Source: Pseudomonadota bacterium
GTDB lineage: Bacteria > Pseudomonadota > Gammaproteobacteria > Pseudomonadales > Cellvibrionaceae
Length of the DNA stretch: 15,722 bases
Direction of reading: 5' to 3'
Assembly (NCBI GenBank): GCA_023416875.1
Contig: JAEZGT010000124.1
Location: forward strand, 1-15,722
Shown one piece after another: positions 5,364-12,435 of this stretch; position 1 is the stretch's first letter, and the number at the start of each line of letters is the position of its first letter. The notes under the pieces were generated by a model. That model was not told the DNA's origin and did not search any database. It saw only the letters and a list, made by a program, of their open reading frames with translations. The position numbers and the translations under genes were made by a program.

Positions 5364-6911
5364 TCAGCGCTTGCTACGTTTGCGCCCCTGTTGGAGGACC
5401 TTGCGCGCTCGTTCGCAGATATCGGGAGAAAAACCTGCGGCACACTCGCCGGCCACCAGCTCCGCTTGCTCAAGGTCGCGCGCCTCCACCAATTCCAATA
5501 CCCAGTTGTTGTACGCGGAGCCGATGACCTGCCGTGGGTGGGCAACGTCTTTTACGGTGGATTGGTTGAGGTACTCCGTCAGAATACTGACCACCTCGCG
5601 CCAGTCTTGACTTTCCCAATGGTGCTCCGCCCAGCGCAGATAGAACCAATTCACCATATCCGGCCACGCTTTCGGATCGCTTAAATGGCCCTCTACCAGA
5701 GCCAGCACCAATAAGCCGTCGTCGAAGCGCTTGTTTTCCGCCAATTTTGACATCAGCACGCTGACCGCATTGGTCACCCGACTCTCCGCCGATTTGCGAT
5801 CCTCGCTCCGCGTGAGGCCGCGACTTAACAGCTCACCCATCACCGCCAGCGTCTGCTCAATGTCGCCGAGCTGTGCGTAGGTCAGCATGGCCCCGGAGAG
5901 ATACAGCTGCAGAGAGTTTTGCAGACTGGCGACATCCAAATGACGCTGGCTGTCCGCCAGTACGGTTTGATAGGTGGTGGCGAACAGGCGCTTTAGTGTC
6001 GCCCAGTCCTGTTGCGTCACGAGCGCATGGATTTCGCGATTATAGAAATACAGACGTTTTTCCTGCGCCATGCTGATGCCGGGTTCTATGAATGCGCTGA
6101 TTTCGGCCAGGCGCACGCTGTCGGCTTCGCCCATGCGGGAAAAGATCGTGTGCTGATTGAGCATATTACGCGCAGCCAATTCGGTAGCGGAGACGCGCTC
6201 GCGGTTCAGATAGTCAGAATAAGTCGCCGGCTGCAGGCCGCGGCTGGCAAACCAGTCGTTGTTATTGCGCTCGTAAAAAGCCTCATCGTGAACTTGGTCG
6301 TACCCGTGCGGGCTGGTGGTCTCGACATCGATTTCGCGACCGTCACGCAGATTGAGCTGGATAAAAGCATGGGAAGGCAGCATCACTCCCTGAACATGCA
6401 GGCCGAAGTGGCGTGCCAGGACGGCGTAGAGCAGGGCGGAGCTGATGCAGTTGAATTCGCCGTTCTCGAAGATGCCCATCAGGCGCGACTGGTCCGTCGA
6501 GTAGCCGTTGGGCGCTCCGCCTTTGCTTTCCTTAACAAAGAAGGTGTTGTGCATTTCGCGATTGAGCGACTGACCGACGAACCAGTCATTGTTGGTATCG
6601 ACGATTTTTTCGCGCATCTTGCGGCGGAATTTATCCACCTTATCTTTCACCAGATCGTACTCGCTATAGCTGCGAACTCCGGATGCCAGCAGATACAGCG
6701 CAAGGAGCGCCTCTGGATCATCTTGCCGCGCCCGGTGCAGATCGCCCAGCGTGGCACGCTCGAAATAACTGAGTTCTGACCAGATGGGGTAGGGGCTGGT
6801 GCCGTAATCGGCCCGGTTGGCGGCAGCGGGCACCGCCATAAATAGCAGTAGGAGCGACAAATATTGCAGGGCGCTGCGGAGAGAAATTGATGAAGGAATG
6901 CTGATCGACAT
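5364..6911 (-). CDS. Secreted transglutaminase-like protein with C-terminal helical repeats, function unknown
   Basis: I do not recognise a named gene. The protein is 515 residues from the chosen ATG. A signal peptide is clear (hydrophobic core LQYLSLLLLFMAV, likely cut near AAA-N at 31/32). The middle looks like a transglutaminase-like (papain-fold) domain with a candidate triad: Cys155 in GEFNCISSALLYAVLARHFG, His181 in PSHAFIQL and Asp195 in EIDVETTSPHGYD. From about residue 270 onward it is mostly helical, in the style of TPR or SirB1-type repeats. The fold can be a protease, amidase or non-catalytic binding domain, and a periplasmic role in cell wall or protein processing is inference. 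The frame extends 58 codons further upstream without a signal sequence, so 6911 is preferred, although no strong ribosome binding site is seen. Its stop abuts the motY stop with no bases between. It lies where Pseudomonas has motY next to argG. Confidence 0.75.
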   Translation of the reverse strand: MSISIPSSISLRSALQYLSLLLLFMAVPAAANRADYGTSPYPIWSELSYFERATLGDLHRARQDDPEALLALYLLASGVRSYSEYDLVKDKVDKFRRKMREKIVDTNNDWFVGQSLNREMHNTFFVKESKGGAPNGYSTDQSRLMGIFENGEFNCISSALLYAVLARHFGLHVQGVMLPSHAFIQLNLRDGREIDVETTSPHGYDQVHDEAFYERNNNDWFASRGLQPATYSDYLNRERVSATELAARNMLNQHTIFSRMGEADSVRLAEISAFIEPGISMAQEKRLYFYNREIHALVTQQDWATLKRLFATTYQTVLADSQRHLDVASLQNSLQLYLSGAMLTYAQLGDIEQTLAVMGELLSRGLTRSEDRKSAESRVTNAVSVLMSKLAENKRFDDGLLVLALVEGHLSDPKAWPDMVNWFYLRWAEHHWESQDWREVVSILTEYLNQSTVKDVAHPRQVIGSAYNNWVLELVEARDLEQAELVAGECAAGFSPDICERARKVLQQGRKRSKR

Positions 6912-7018
6912 GGCAGGTTGGATGGCGCGCCGCGCGTTTGGTTCTTGGCTCAAATGCAGACCTGGTCGAGTATGCCTGATGATGGGGCAATTTGCTGTTA
7001 ATCCGTCGACTATGGCGC

Positions 7019-7024
7019 TACAAT
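7019..7024 (+). promoter_or_regulatory. Candidate -10 box for argG
   Basis: TACAAT, preceded by GGCGC, lies 62 bases before the argG start codon. The best -35 options upstream (GTTAAT at 6997-7002, spacer 16) are poor, so the promoter is tentative. I see no convincing ArgR box in the 174-base divergent region 6912-7085. Confidence 0.35.
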
Positions 7025-7085
7025 GCGCGCCCAGGCAAACCGCCACCCCCCTTCCTCCCCTCTCAAGAACGTTTTTGGAGAGCAT

Positions 7086-8306
7086 ATGTCTTCCATTAAA
7101 AAGGTCGTTTTGGCTTATTCCGGTGGTCTCGATACGTCGGTGATCGTGCGTTGGTTACAAGACAACTATAAATGCGAAGTGGTCACCTTCACTGCGGATA
7201 TTGGTCAGGGTGAAGAGCTGGAGCCGGCGCGAGCCAAAGCTCAGGCGTTGGGGGTCAAAGAAATCTACATCGAAGATCTGCGCGAAGAATTTGTACGCGA
7301 CTTTGTCTTCCCTATGTTCCGCGCCAACACTATCTATGAAGGCGAATATCTCCTTGGGACTTCCATCGCTCGGCCACTGATTGCCAAGCGCTTGGTGGAA
7401 ATCGCCAACCTCACTGGCGCCGATGCTATTTCCCACGGTGCTACTGGCAAAGGCAATGACCAAGTGCGTTTCGAAATCGGCGCTTACGCGCTGAAGCCCG
7501 GCATCAAGGTAATAGCGCCCTGGCGCGAGTGGGATCTGACCTCCCGCGAAAAATTGATGGCGTACTGTGAGACTCACAAGATTCCGGTGGATTTTGCCAA
7601 AAACAAAAAGAAATCCCCTTACTCCATGGACGCCAACCTGTTGCACATTTCCTATGAAGGCAACCTCCTGGAGAACCCTTGGAACGAGGCGGAAGAAGAC
7701 ATGTGGCGCTGGTCTGTGTCGCCGGAATCTGCTCCCGATAAAGCAGAGTATTTGGAACTTACTTACCGCAAAGGTGACATAGTCGCGCTCAATGGCCAGG
7801 AAATGTCGCCCGCCACCGTTTTGGCCACGCTGAACAAACTGGGCGGTGCACACGGTATTGGCCGACTGGATCTGGTGGAAAACCGCTACGTCGGTATGAA
7901 ATCACGGGGTTGCTATGAAACTCCCGGCGGCACCATCATGCTGAAAGCCCACCGCGCCATTGAGTCCATTACGTTGGATCGTGAAGTGGCTCATCTGAAG
8001 GACTCTTTCATTTCGCGCTACGCCGCCATGATCTACAACGGTTACTGGTGGTCACCGGAGCGGTTGATGTTGCAAAAAGCAATCGACGAATCGCAGGCGT
8101 TTGTGAATGGCGATGTCCGGGTCAAGCTCTACAAAGGGAGTGTGACTGTAGTCGGCCGCCGCTCTGCGGACAGTCTGTTCGACGAAAAAATCGCAACCTT
8201 TGAAGACGACGCGGGCGCCTACAATCAGAAAGACGCTGAGGGCTTTATCAAACTCAACGCCTTGCGTATGCGCATCGCAGCGCAAAAAGGCCGCAAACTG
8301 ATTTAA
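7086..8306 (+). CDS. argG: Argininosuccinate synthase
   Basis: Catalyses ATP-dependent condensation of citrulline with aspartate to argininosuccinate, the penultimate step of arginine synthesis, in the cytoplasm. The 406 residues match the short bacterial/eukaryotic type (about 400) rather than the longer E. coli type. The N-terminal PP-loop AYSGGLDTS (10-18) binds ATP, and the second signature HGATGKGNDQVRFE (117-130) is intact. ATG 7086 is chosen because GGAG lies five bases upstream; the frame is open 63 bases further, but that stretch overlaps the probable promoter and is low-complexity. It stands alone on the plus strand, divergent from the transglutaminase-like gene. In Pseudomonas argG is next to motY; here the extra gene separates them. 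Confidence 0.97.
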   Translation: MSSIKKVVLAYSGGLDTSVIVRWLQDNYKCEVVTFTADIGQGEELEPARAKAQALGVKEIYIEDLREEFVRDFVFPMFRANTIYEGEYLLGTSIARPLIAKRLVEIANLTGADAISHGATGKGNDQVRFEIGAYALKPGIKVIAPWREWDLTSREKLMAYCETHKIPVDFAKNKKKSPYSMDANLLHISYEGNLLENPWNEAEEDMWRWSVSPESAPDKAEYLELTYRKGDIVALNGQEMSPATVLATLNKLGGAHGIGRLDLVENRYVGMKSRGCYETPGGTIMLKAHRAIESITLDREVAHLKDSFISRYAAMIYNGYWWSPERLMLQKAIDESQAFVNGDVRVKLYKGSVTVVGRRSADSLFDEKIATFEDDAGAYNQKDAEGFIKLNALRMRIAAQKGRKLI

Positions 8307-8326
8307 CTGAACGATTGTTAACGTGT

Positions 8327-8347
8327 TAAAAAGGGCGGGTCGCCGCC
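8327..8347 (-). terminator. Intrinsic terminator-like hairpin facing into argG
   Basis: Read on the minus strand this is GGCGG-CGAC-CCGCC followed by CTTTTTAA, the form of a Rho-independent terminator. On the plus strand the A-run precedes the stem and no T-run follows, so it would be a weak argG terminator. No minus-strand gene begins to its right; it may block antisense transcription into argG. Confidence 0.45.
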
Positions 8348-8362
8348 GATCAATACATTCAA

Positions 8363-8380
8363 ACCGCCGTTAAGAGCGGT
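8363..8380. repeat. Imperfect palindrome upstream of the small outer-membrane-type gene
   Basis: ACCGCCGTTAAGAGCGGT has five-base perfect arms (ACCGC and GCGGT) around a TTAA centre, 24 bases before the next start codon. It could be an operator or a weak hairpin ending argG, since TTTT follows 8 bases later. No regulator is assigned. Confidence 0.3.
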
Positions 8381-8404
8381 GATCCACTTTTATTGAGGAC
8401 CACC

Positions 8405-8959
8405 ATGCTTTCACGCTGTGTTGCTGTTGTTGTTTTGGCTCTTGTTTTTGTTGCGCCCAGTTATGCGGCGCGACCGAATTACAATTACCTTGGCGCCGGT
8501 TACGCGCTTCAGCATCTGGATATTGGTTGCGAGCAGGACGGCATCTACATAGAAGGCAGTCTCGCGCTCAACGAGATCGCATTTTTTCACGGCCAACATA
8601 CGGATCTCACTGGCAATAAAGGCTGTGGATCCACTTCCACCGCTCTTTCTTTGGGATTGCGCGCCGATGTCAGCCGCGAATCCGGCATTTATCTTCTCGC
8701 CACAATGATTAACCGCGATTACGGCCCGGATTCCGATGCCGGTTTTGGCGGCACTTTTGGCGCGCGCGGATATTTTTCTCCTGGCGTTGAAGGGCGCGCC
8801 TTTGTTACCCATGAATCCATCGATGATTTGAGTGAAACCATTTTTGGTATGGGCTTGAATTATTGGTTTTCCCGCGCATTTAGCCTCAATGCCGAAATCG
8901 CCACCAGTAACGAAAGCAACGAGAGTTTTGCTTTGGGTTTGCGCTTTAATTTTTACTGA
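8405..8959 (+). CDS. Small secreted protein, probable outer-membrane beta-barrel
   Basis: I do not recognise a named family. The 184-residue protein starts with a clear signal peptide (core VAVVVLALVFVA, predicted cut after SYA at 21/22). The mature part shows short alternating amphipathic stretches rich in Gly, Tyr and Phe (for example YNYLGAGYAL, SGIYLLATMI, SETIFGMGLNYWF, SFALGLRFNFY). It ends in Phe-Asn-Phe-Tyr, the C-terminal aromatic pattern recognised by the BAM complex. About eight strands would fit the length, suggesting an OmpA/OmpW-sized barrel; that is inference. Two cysteines in the mature part (42 and 74) could form a disulfide. ATG 8405 is chosen because GAGGA ends five bases upstream. 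It sits alone between argG and the cbb3 promoter. Gene presence is well supported; role is unknown. Confidence 0.75.
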   Translation: MLSRCVAVVVLALVFVAPSYAARPNYNYLGAGYALQHLDIGCEQDGIYIEGSLALNEIAFFHGQHTDLTGNKGCGSTSTALSLGLRADVSRESGIYLLATMINRDYGPDSDAGFGGTFGARGYFSPGVEGRAFVTHESIDDLSETIFGMGLNYWFSRAFSLNAEIATSNESNESFALGLRFNFY

Positions 8960-9067
8960 TCAAGGATTGCGGTCTACATTTCCTGAGAGGTATTTGTAAA
9001 CGTTTGATGTTTTGGGACGTTGTGCAAAAGGGCGGAGTACCAGCAGGCGATTTTATTTCCAACGGGT

Positions 9068-9081
9068 TTGACGCCAGTCAA
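9068..9081. promoter_or_regulatory. FNR/Anr-type box ahead of ccoN
   Basis: TTGAC-GCCA-GTCAA is a perfect inverted repeat fitting the FNR/Anr consensus TTGAT-N4-ATCAA with a symmetric T-to-C change in each arm. Its centre is 31 bases upstream of the centre of the TATACT -10 box, which puts it near -41.5 relative to the expected transcription start, the class II activator position. ccoNOQP operons are commonly activated by FNR/Anr/FixK when oxygen is low. Together the spacing and context make this a strong call without experimental proof. Confidence 0.85.
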
Positions 9082-9102
9082 ATGTAGAGTTGGATTCCCA
9101 TC

Positions 9103-9108
9103 TATACT
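9103..9108 (+). promoter_or_regulatory. -10 box of the ccoNOQP promoter
   Basis: TATACT matches the -10 consensus at 5 of 6 bases. No good -35 is present at the expected distance (9080-9085), as is usual for an activator-dependent promoter whose -35 region is occupied by FNR/Anr. The predicted start near 9115 gives a leader of about 100 bases before the ccoN ATG. The remaining part of the 258-base gap (8960-9067) shows no feature I can support. Confidence 0.75.
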
Positions 9109-9159
9109 GCTTAAACAACAGCCATCAAAAACCTTCATCACGTGCGTACAGCTCTGAAT

Positions 9160-9178
9160 CGCGGAACGGAAGTCCGCG
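9160..9178 (+). promoter_or_regulatory. Hairpin in the ccoN 5' leader
   Basis: CGCGGA-ACGGAAG-TCCGCG is a perfect six-base stem with a seven-base loop in the ccoN leader, about 40 bases before the start codon. No T-run follows, so it is not a terminator. It may stabilise the mRNA or be fortuitous. Confidence 0.35.
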
Positions 9179-9217
9179 TGTGTCCGATTTTATTTCACTA
9201 ACTATTGGAACTTGTCT

Positions 9218-10669
9218 ATGACCAATGACACGGCGGCATCCGCCTTACCTGCCCCTGTCTACAACTACCAGGTGGTGCGTCAATTCAGCATTATGACCAT
9301 CGTCTGGGGCGTTGTTGGCATGGCTGTGGGTGTGCTGCTTGCAGCGCAATTGATGTGGCCTGAAATCAATGATTTCTGGCAGCCCTACAGTCACTTTGGC
9401 CGTTTGCGGCCGCTGCACACCAACGCGGTGATTTTCGCCTTTGGCGGCTGTGCACTTTTCGCCACCTCTTATTTTGTGGTGCAGCGCACCTGTCAGGCGC
9501 CTTTGTTCGGCGGGTTTCTTATTCCGTTCACGTTCTGGGGCTGGCAGGCAATTATTGTGGCCGCCGTTATTACGCTGCCAATGGGCTATACCTCCTCCAA
9601 GGAATACGCTGAACTGGAATGGCCGATTGATATCGCCATTACGCTGGTTTGGGTGGCGTATGCCATCGTATTTTTTGGCACCATCGTGAAGCGCCGCACC
9701 TCTCACATTTATGTGGCGAACTGGTTTTTCGGTGCTTTCATCATCACCGTTGCGGTCTTGCATGTGGTCAATAGCGCCGCGGTGCCGGTGCACGCCTTTA
9801 AGTCCTATTCAGCCTATGCTGGCGCTGCGGATGCAATGATCCAGTGGTGGTACGGTCACAACGCCGTGGGCTTTTTCCTCACCGCCGGCTTCCTCGGCAT
9901 CATGTATTACTTCGTGCCGAAACAGGCGGGTCGCCCGGTTTATTCCTATCAGCTCTCCATCGTGCATTTCTGGGCGTTGATTTCCGTGTATGTATGGGCC
10001 GGTGGTCACCACTTGCACTACTCAGCGCTACCCGATTGGGCCCAGAGCCTCGGCATGGTGATGTCCCTGATTCTGCTGGCGCCTTCATGGGGCGGCATGA
10101 TTAACGGCATGATGACGCTGTCCGGTGCCTGGCATAAATTGCGTACCGACCCGACTCTGCGGTTCTTGGTGGTATCGCTGTCGTTTTACGGTATGTCGAC
10201 TTTTGAAGGGCCGATGATGTCGATCAAGACGGTTAACGCCCTTTCCCACAACACCGACTGGACCATCGGTCACGTTCACGCAGGCGCTCTTGGTTGGGTT
10301 GCGATGATTTCCATCGGTGCGATTTATCACCTGCTGCCGGTGTTGACCGGACAAAAATCCATGTGGAGCGTGCGCCTGATCAACGCGCATTTCTGGCTCG
10401 CGACCATTGGCACTGTGCTGTACATCGCCTCCATGTGGGTGAACGGTATTCTGCAAGGCCTGATGTGGCGCGCATTCAACACCGACGGCACCTTGACCTA
10501 CAGCTTTGTCGAGAGCGTTGAAGCCAGCTATCCCGGTTATTTCGTGCGCTTCCTCGGCGGCGCATTTTTCCTGGCTGGCATGTTGTTGATGGCCTACAAC
10601 GCTTACCGCACTGTGGGTTCAGAGCAGGCGATTGAGCCGGAAAAAGCCGCACAACCGCAATTGGTCTGA
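9218..10669 (+). CDS. ccoN: Cytochrome cbb3 oxidase subunit I
   Basis: Catalytic subunit of the cbb3-type (C-family) haem-copper oxidase in the inner membrane; it reduces oxygen to water at high affinity and pumps protons. The 483-residue protein is almost entirely hydrophobic, consistent with 12 helices. Expected ligands are present: His67 (RPLHTNAV, low-spin haem b), His214 (WWYGHNAVG, CuB), His264 and His265 (AGGHHLHY, CuB), His352 and His354 (IGHVHAGALG, haems). Tyr258 lies 44 residues after His214, the spacing of the cross-linked His-Tyr pair of this family. ATG 9218 is preferred to an in-frame TTG two codons earlier, with GGAA seven bases upstream. It is the first gene of the cco cluster, behind a predicted FNR/Anr-activated promoter, and is followed by ccoO after 12 bp. 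Confidence 0.98.
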   Translation: MTNDTAASALPAPVYNYQVVRQFSIMTIVWGVVGMAVGVLLAAQLMWPEINDFWQPYSHFGRLRPLHTNAVIFAFGGCALFATSYFVVQRTCQAPLFGGFLIPFTFWGWQAIIVAAVITLPMGYTSSKEYAELEWPIDIAITLVWVAYAIVFFGTIVKRRTSHIYVANWFFGAFIITVAVLHVVNSAAVPVHAFKSYSAYAGAADAMIQWWYGHNAVGFFLTAGFLGIMYYFVPKQAGRPVYSYQLSIVHFWALISVYVWAGGHHLHYSALPDWAQSLGMVMSLILLAPSWGGMINGMMTLSGAWHKLRTDPTLRFLVVSLSFYGMSTFEGPMMSIKTVNALSHNTDWTIGHVHAGALGWVAMISIGAIYHLLPVLTGQKSMWSVRLINAHFWLATIGTVLYIASMWVNGILQGLMWRAFNTDGTLTYSFVESVEASYPGYFVRFLGGAFFLAGMLLMAYNAYRTVGSEQAIEPEKAAQPQLV

Positions 10670-10681
10670 GGAAGCGCATCC

Positions 10682-11293
10682 ATGAAGAATCACGACTTAG
10701 TCGAAAAAAATATTGGCCTGATGATCGTGCTGATCGTCGTGGCCATCAGCTTTGGCGGATTGGTGGAAATTGTTCCGCAATTTTTCCTGAAAGACACCAC
10801 TGCACCGGTGGAAGGTTTGAAACCGCTGACGGCGGTGCAATTGGAAGGTCGCGATATTTATATCCGCGAAGGCTGCCATGTGTGTCACACCCAGATGGTG
10901 CGCCCACTGCGGGCGGAAGTTGAACGCTACGGCCACTATTCCGTTGCCGGTGAATCGGTTTACGAGCACCCGTTCTTGTGGGGATCTAAACGCACTGGGC
11001 CTGACCTTGCACGCGTGGGGCAGAGGTACAGCGACGAGTGGCACAAAGCGCATTTATTTAACCCGCGTAACGTGGTGCCCAACTCGAATATGCCGGCATT
11101 TCCCTGGTTGTACGACCACGTGCTCACGGGCAAATACACCGGCGAAAAAATGGCGGCTCTGCGCAAAGTGGGCGTGCCGTACTCCGAGGCTGACATTGCC
11201 GGCGCAGCTGATGCCGTGCGCGGCGTGACTGAGATGGATGCTCTTGTCGCTTATCTGCAACAGCTCGGAACGCTCCTCACTTACAAGCGGTGA
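10682..11293 (+). CDS. ccoO: Cytochrome cbb3 oxidase subunit II (mono-haem cytochrome c)
   Basis: Membrane-anchored mono-haem cytochrome c subunit that passes electrons to CcoN. The 203-residue protein has one N-terminal transmembrane helix (about 11-33) and a periplasmic cytochrome c domain with a single CxxCH at 65-69 (EGCHVCHTQMVRP). The likely axial ligand is Met137 in NSNMPAFPWL. The ribosome binding site GAGGA overlaps the ccoN stop codon, which implies translational coupling. ccoQ follows after 3 bp. Length and motifs match the family, and I see no defect. Confidence 0.98.
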   Translation: MKNHDLVEKNIGLMIVLIVVAISFGGLVEIVPQFFLKDTTAPVEGLKPLTAVQLEGRDIYIREGCHVCHTQMVRPLRAEVERYGHYSVAGESVYEHPFLWGSKRTGPDLARVGQRYSDEWHKAHLFNPRNVVPNSNMPAFPWLYDHVLTGKYTGEKMAALRKVGVPYSEADIAGAADAVRGVTEMDALVAYLQQLGTLLTYKR

Positions 11294-11296
11294 GCC

Positions 11297-11494
11297 ATGG
11301 ATATCAATACCTTACGCAGTATCTCGCCGATACTGGTTTTATTGGCATTTATCGGTGTTTGCTGGTGGGCCTTCGCGCCCAAGCGGCGCAAGCGTTTCGA
11401 AGAGGCGGCGAAATTGCCGTTTGCCGATGAGAAACAGCCGCAGCGTGATGCGGAAAAAGCCATCGACACCAAGCAAGAGCAGGACAAATTATGA
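11297..11494 (+). CDS. ccoQ: Cytochrome cbb3 oxidase subunit CcoQ
   Basis: Small single-helix membrane protein (65 residues) that stabilises the cbb3 complex. A transmembrane helix (about 8-27, SPILVLLAFIGVCWWAFAP) is followed by a basic patch KRRKRFEEAAKLPFADE and a charged hydrophilic tail. The LPFADE element is typical of CcoQ/FixQ. It starts 3 bp after the ccoO stop, and its stop overlaps the ccoP start codon (ATGA), so it lies in the coupled ccoNOQP array. The position and the helix-plus-LPFADE layout make the call firm despite the short length. Confidence 0.95.
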   Translation: MDINTLRSISPILVLLAFIGVCWWAFAPKRRKRFEEAAKLPFADEKQPQRDAEKAIDTKQEQDKL

Positions 11495-12387
11495 GTATTT
11501 TCTGGAATATCTGGATTGTCGGGCTGACATTGGCGTGTCTCGCCCTGGTGGTCTGGGTGTTGTTTGCCAACCGCAAAGTGGCGATAAAAGATGACGAAGA
11601 GCCGGAAAACCGCACCACGGGCCACGTTTACGACGGCATTGAAGAGTATGACAACCCACTGCCGAAGTGGTGGTTTCAGTTGTTTGTCGGCACCTTGGTT
11701 TTTTCCGCGATTTATTTGGTGTGGTATCCGGGTTTAGGCAGTTTTCCCGGTATTGGCGGTTGGACCTCGGCAAACCAGTTGGAGCGTGAGCACGAACAGG
11801 CCCGCGAGGTGCAGGATGAAATTTTCGGCGCCTACACGCAAATGTCCATTGAGGAGCTCGCGCAGGACAACGGTGCTATGAAAGTGGGCGTACGCCTGTT
11901 TGCGAACAATTGCGCGGTTTGTCACGGCGCCGATGGCGGCGGCAACTATGGCTTCCCCAATTTGACCGACAAAGATTGGTTGTACGGCGGCACTCCGGAA
12001 AAAATCAAAGAGACGCTGCTGCACGGCCGCGCCGGCAATATGCCGCCGTGGGGGCCGATCATCGGCGAACCGAATGTACTAGCGGTGACCGAGTATGTGT
12101 TGTCTTTGTCGGGGCGTGAGCACAGCCAGGCGCAAATGGAGCAGGGCGGTAAAGTGTTCCAGCAGAACTGCGCGGCTTGTCATGGCGCCGACGGTAAAGG
12201 TAATCAATTGCTGGGCGCCCCCAATCTCGCCGACGACATTTGGCTCTACGACGGCAGCCGCGAAGGTATTGCCCAATCCGTACGCGGTGGCCGTGCGAAC
12301 GTAATGCCGGCGCAGAAGGACATGCTTCAGGAGGAAAAAATTCACCTTCTGGCAGCCTACGTCTACAGCCTGTCGCTCGATTTATAA
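11491..12387 (+). CDS. ccoP: Cytochrome cbb3 oxidase subunit III (di-haem cytochrome c)
   Basis: Di-haem cytochrome c that receives electrons from bc1 or soluble cytochrome c and feeds CcoO. The 298-residue protein has two N-terminal transmembrane helices (about 5-25 and 60-80), the gammaproteobacterial arrangement in which the first helix is fused on. Two CxxCH haem sites follow: Cys141/Cys144/His145 (NNCAVCHGADGGG) and Cys227/Cys230/His231 (QNCAACHGADGKG). Likely axial ligands are Met184 (GNMPPWG) and Met272 (NVMPAQ). The start overlaps the ccoQ stop by 4 bp, and AGGA lies six bases upstream. A GC-rich hairpin lies just after the stop, before ccoG. Confidence 0.98.
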   Translation: MSIFWNIWIVGLTLACLALVVWVLFANRKVAIKDDEEPENRTTGHVYDGIEEYDNPLPKWWFQLFVGTLVFSAIYLVWYPGLGSFPGIGGWTSANQLEREHEQAREVQDEIFGAYTQMSIEELAQDNGAMKVGVRLFANNCAVCHGADGGGNYGFPNLTDKDWLYGGTPEKIKETLLHGRAGNMPPWGPIIGEPNVLAVTEYVLSLSGREHSQAQMEQGGKVFQQNCAACHGADGKGNQLLGAPNLADDIWLYDGSREGIAQSVRGGRANVMPAQKDMLQEEKIHLLAAYVYSLSLDL

Positions 12388-12393
12388 AATCCG

Positions 12394-12417
12394 GAGCGGC
12401 CGCCTCGGCGGCTGCTC
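12394..12417 (+). promoter_or_regulatory. GC-rich hairpin between ccoP and ccoG
   Basis: GAGCGGCCGCC and GGCGGCTGCTC form an 11-pair stem with one G-U wobble around TC, in practice closing a four-base loop. It starts 6 bases after the ccoP stop. No T-run follows, so it is not a standard intrinsic terminator. It could act as a 3' stabiliser for ccoNOQP mRNA, a processing site, or a partial attenuator that lowers ccoGHI expression. Confidence 0.6.
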
Positions 12418-12435
12418 ATTCCGAGGGTTTCATGA

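Noticed and set aside
6012..6779. 255-codon plus-strand open frame opposite the transglutaminase-like gene
   Set aside because: It lies fully antisense to a gene with a signal peptide and catalytic motifs, and shows no domain, ribosome binding site or promoter. GC-rich coding sequence often leaves long open antisense frames.
6912..7085. ArgR operator upstream of argG
   Set aside because: No pair of sequences close to the ARG-box consensus was found in the divergent region.
7155..7853. 232-codon minus-strand open frame within argG
   Set aside because: Antisense to a highly conserved enzyme with intact motifs; no recognisable protein features or start signals.
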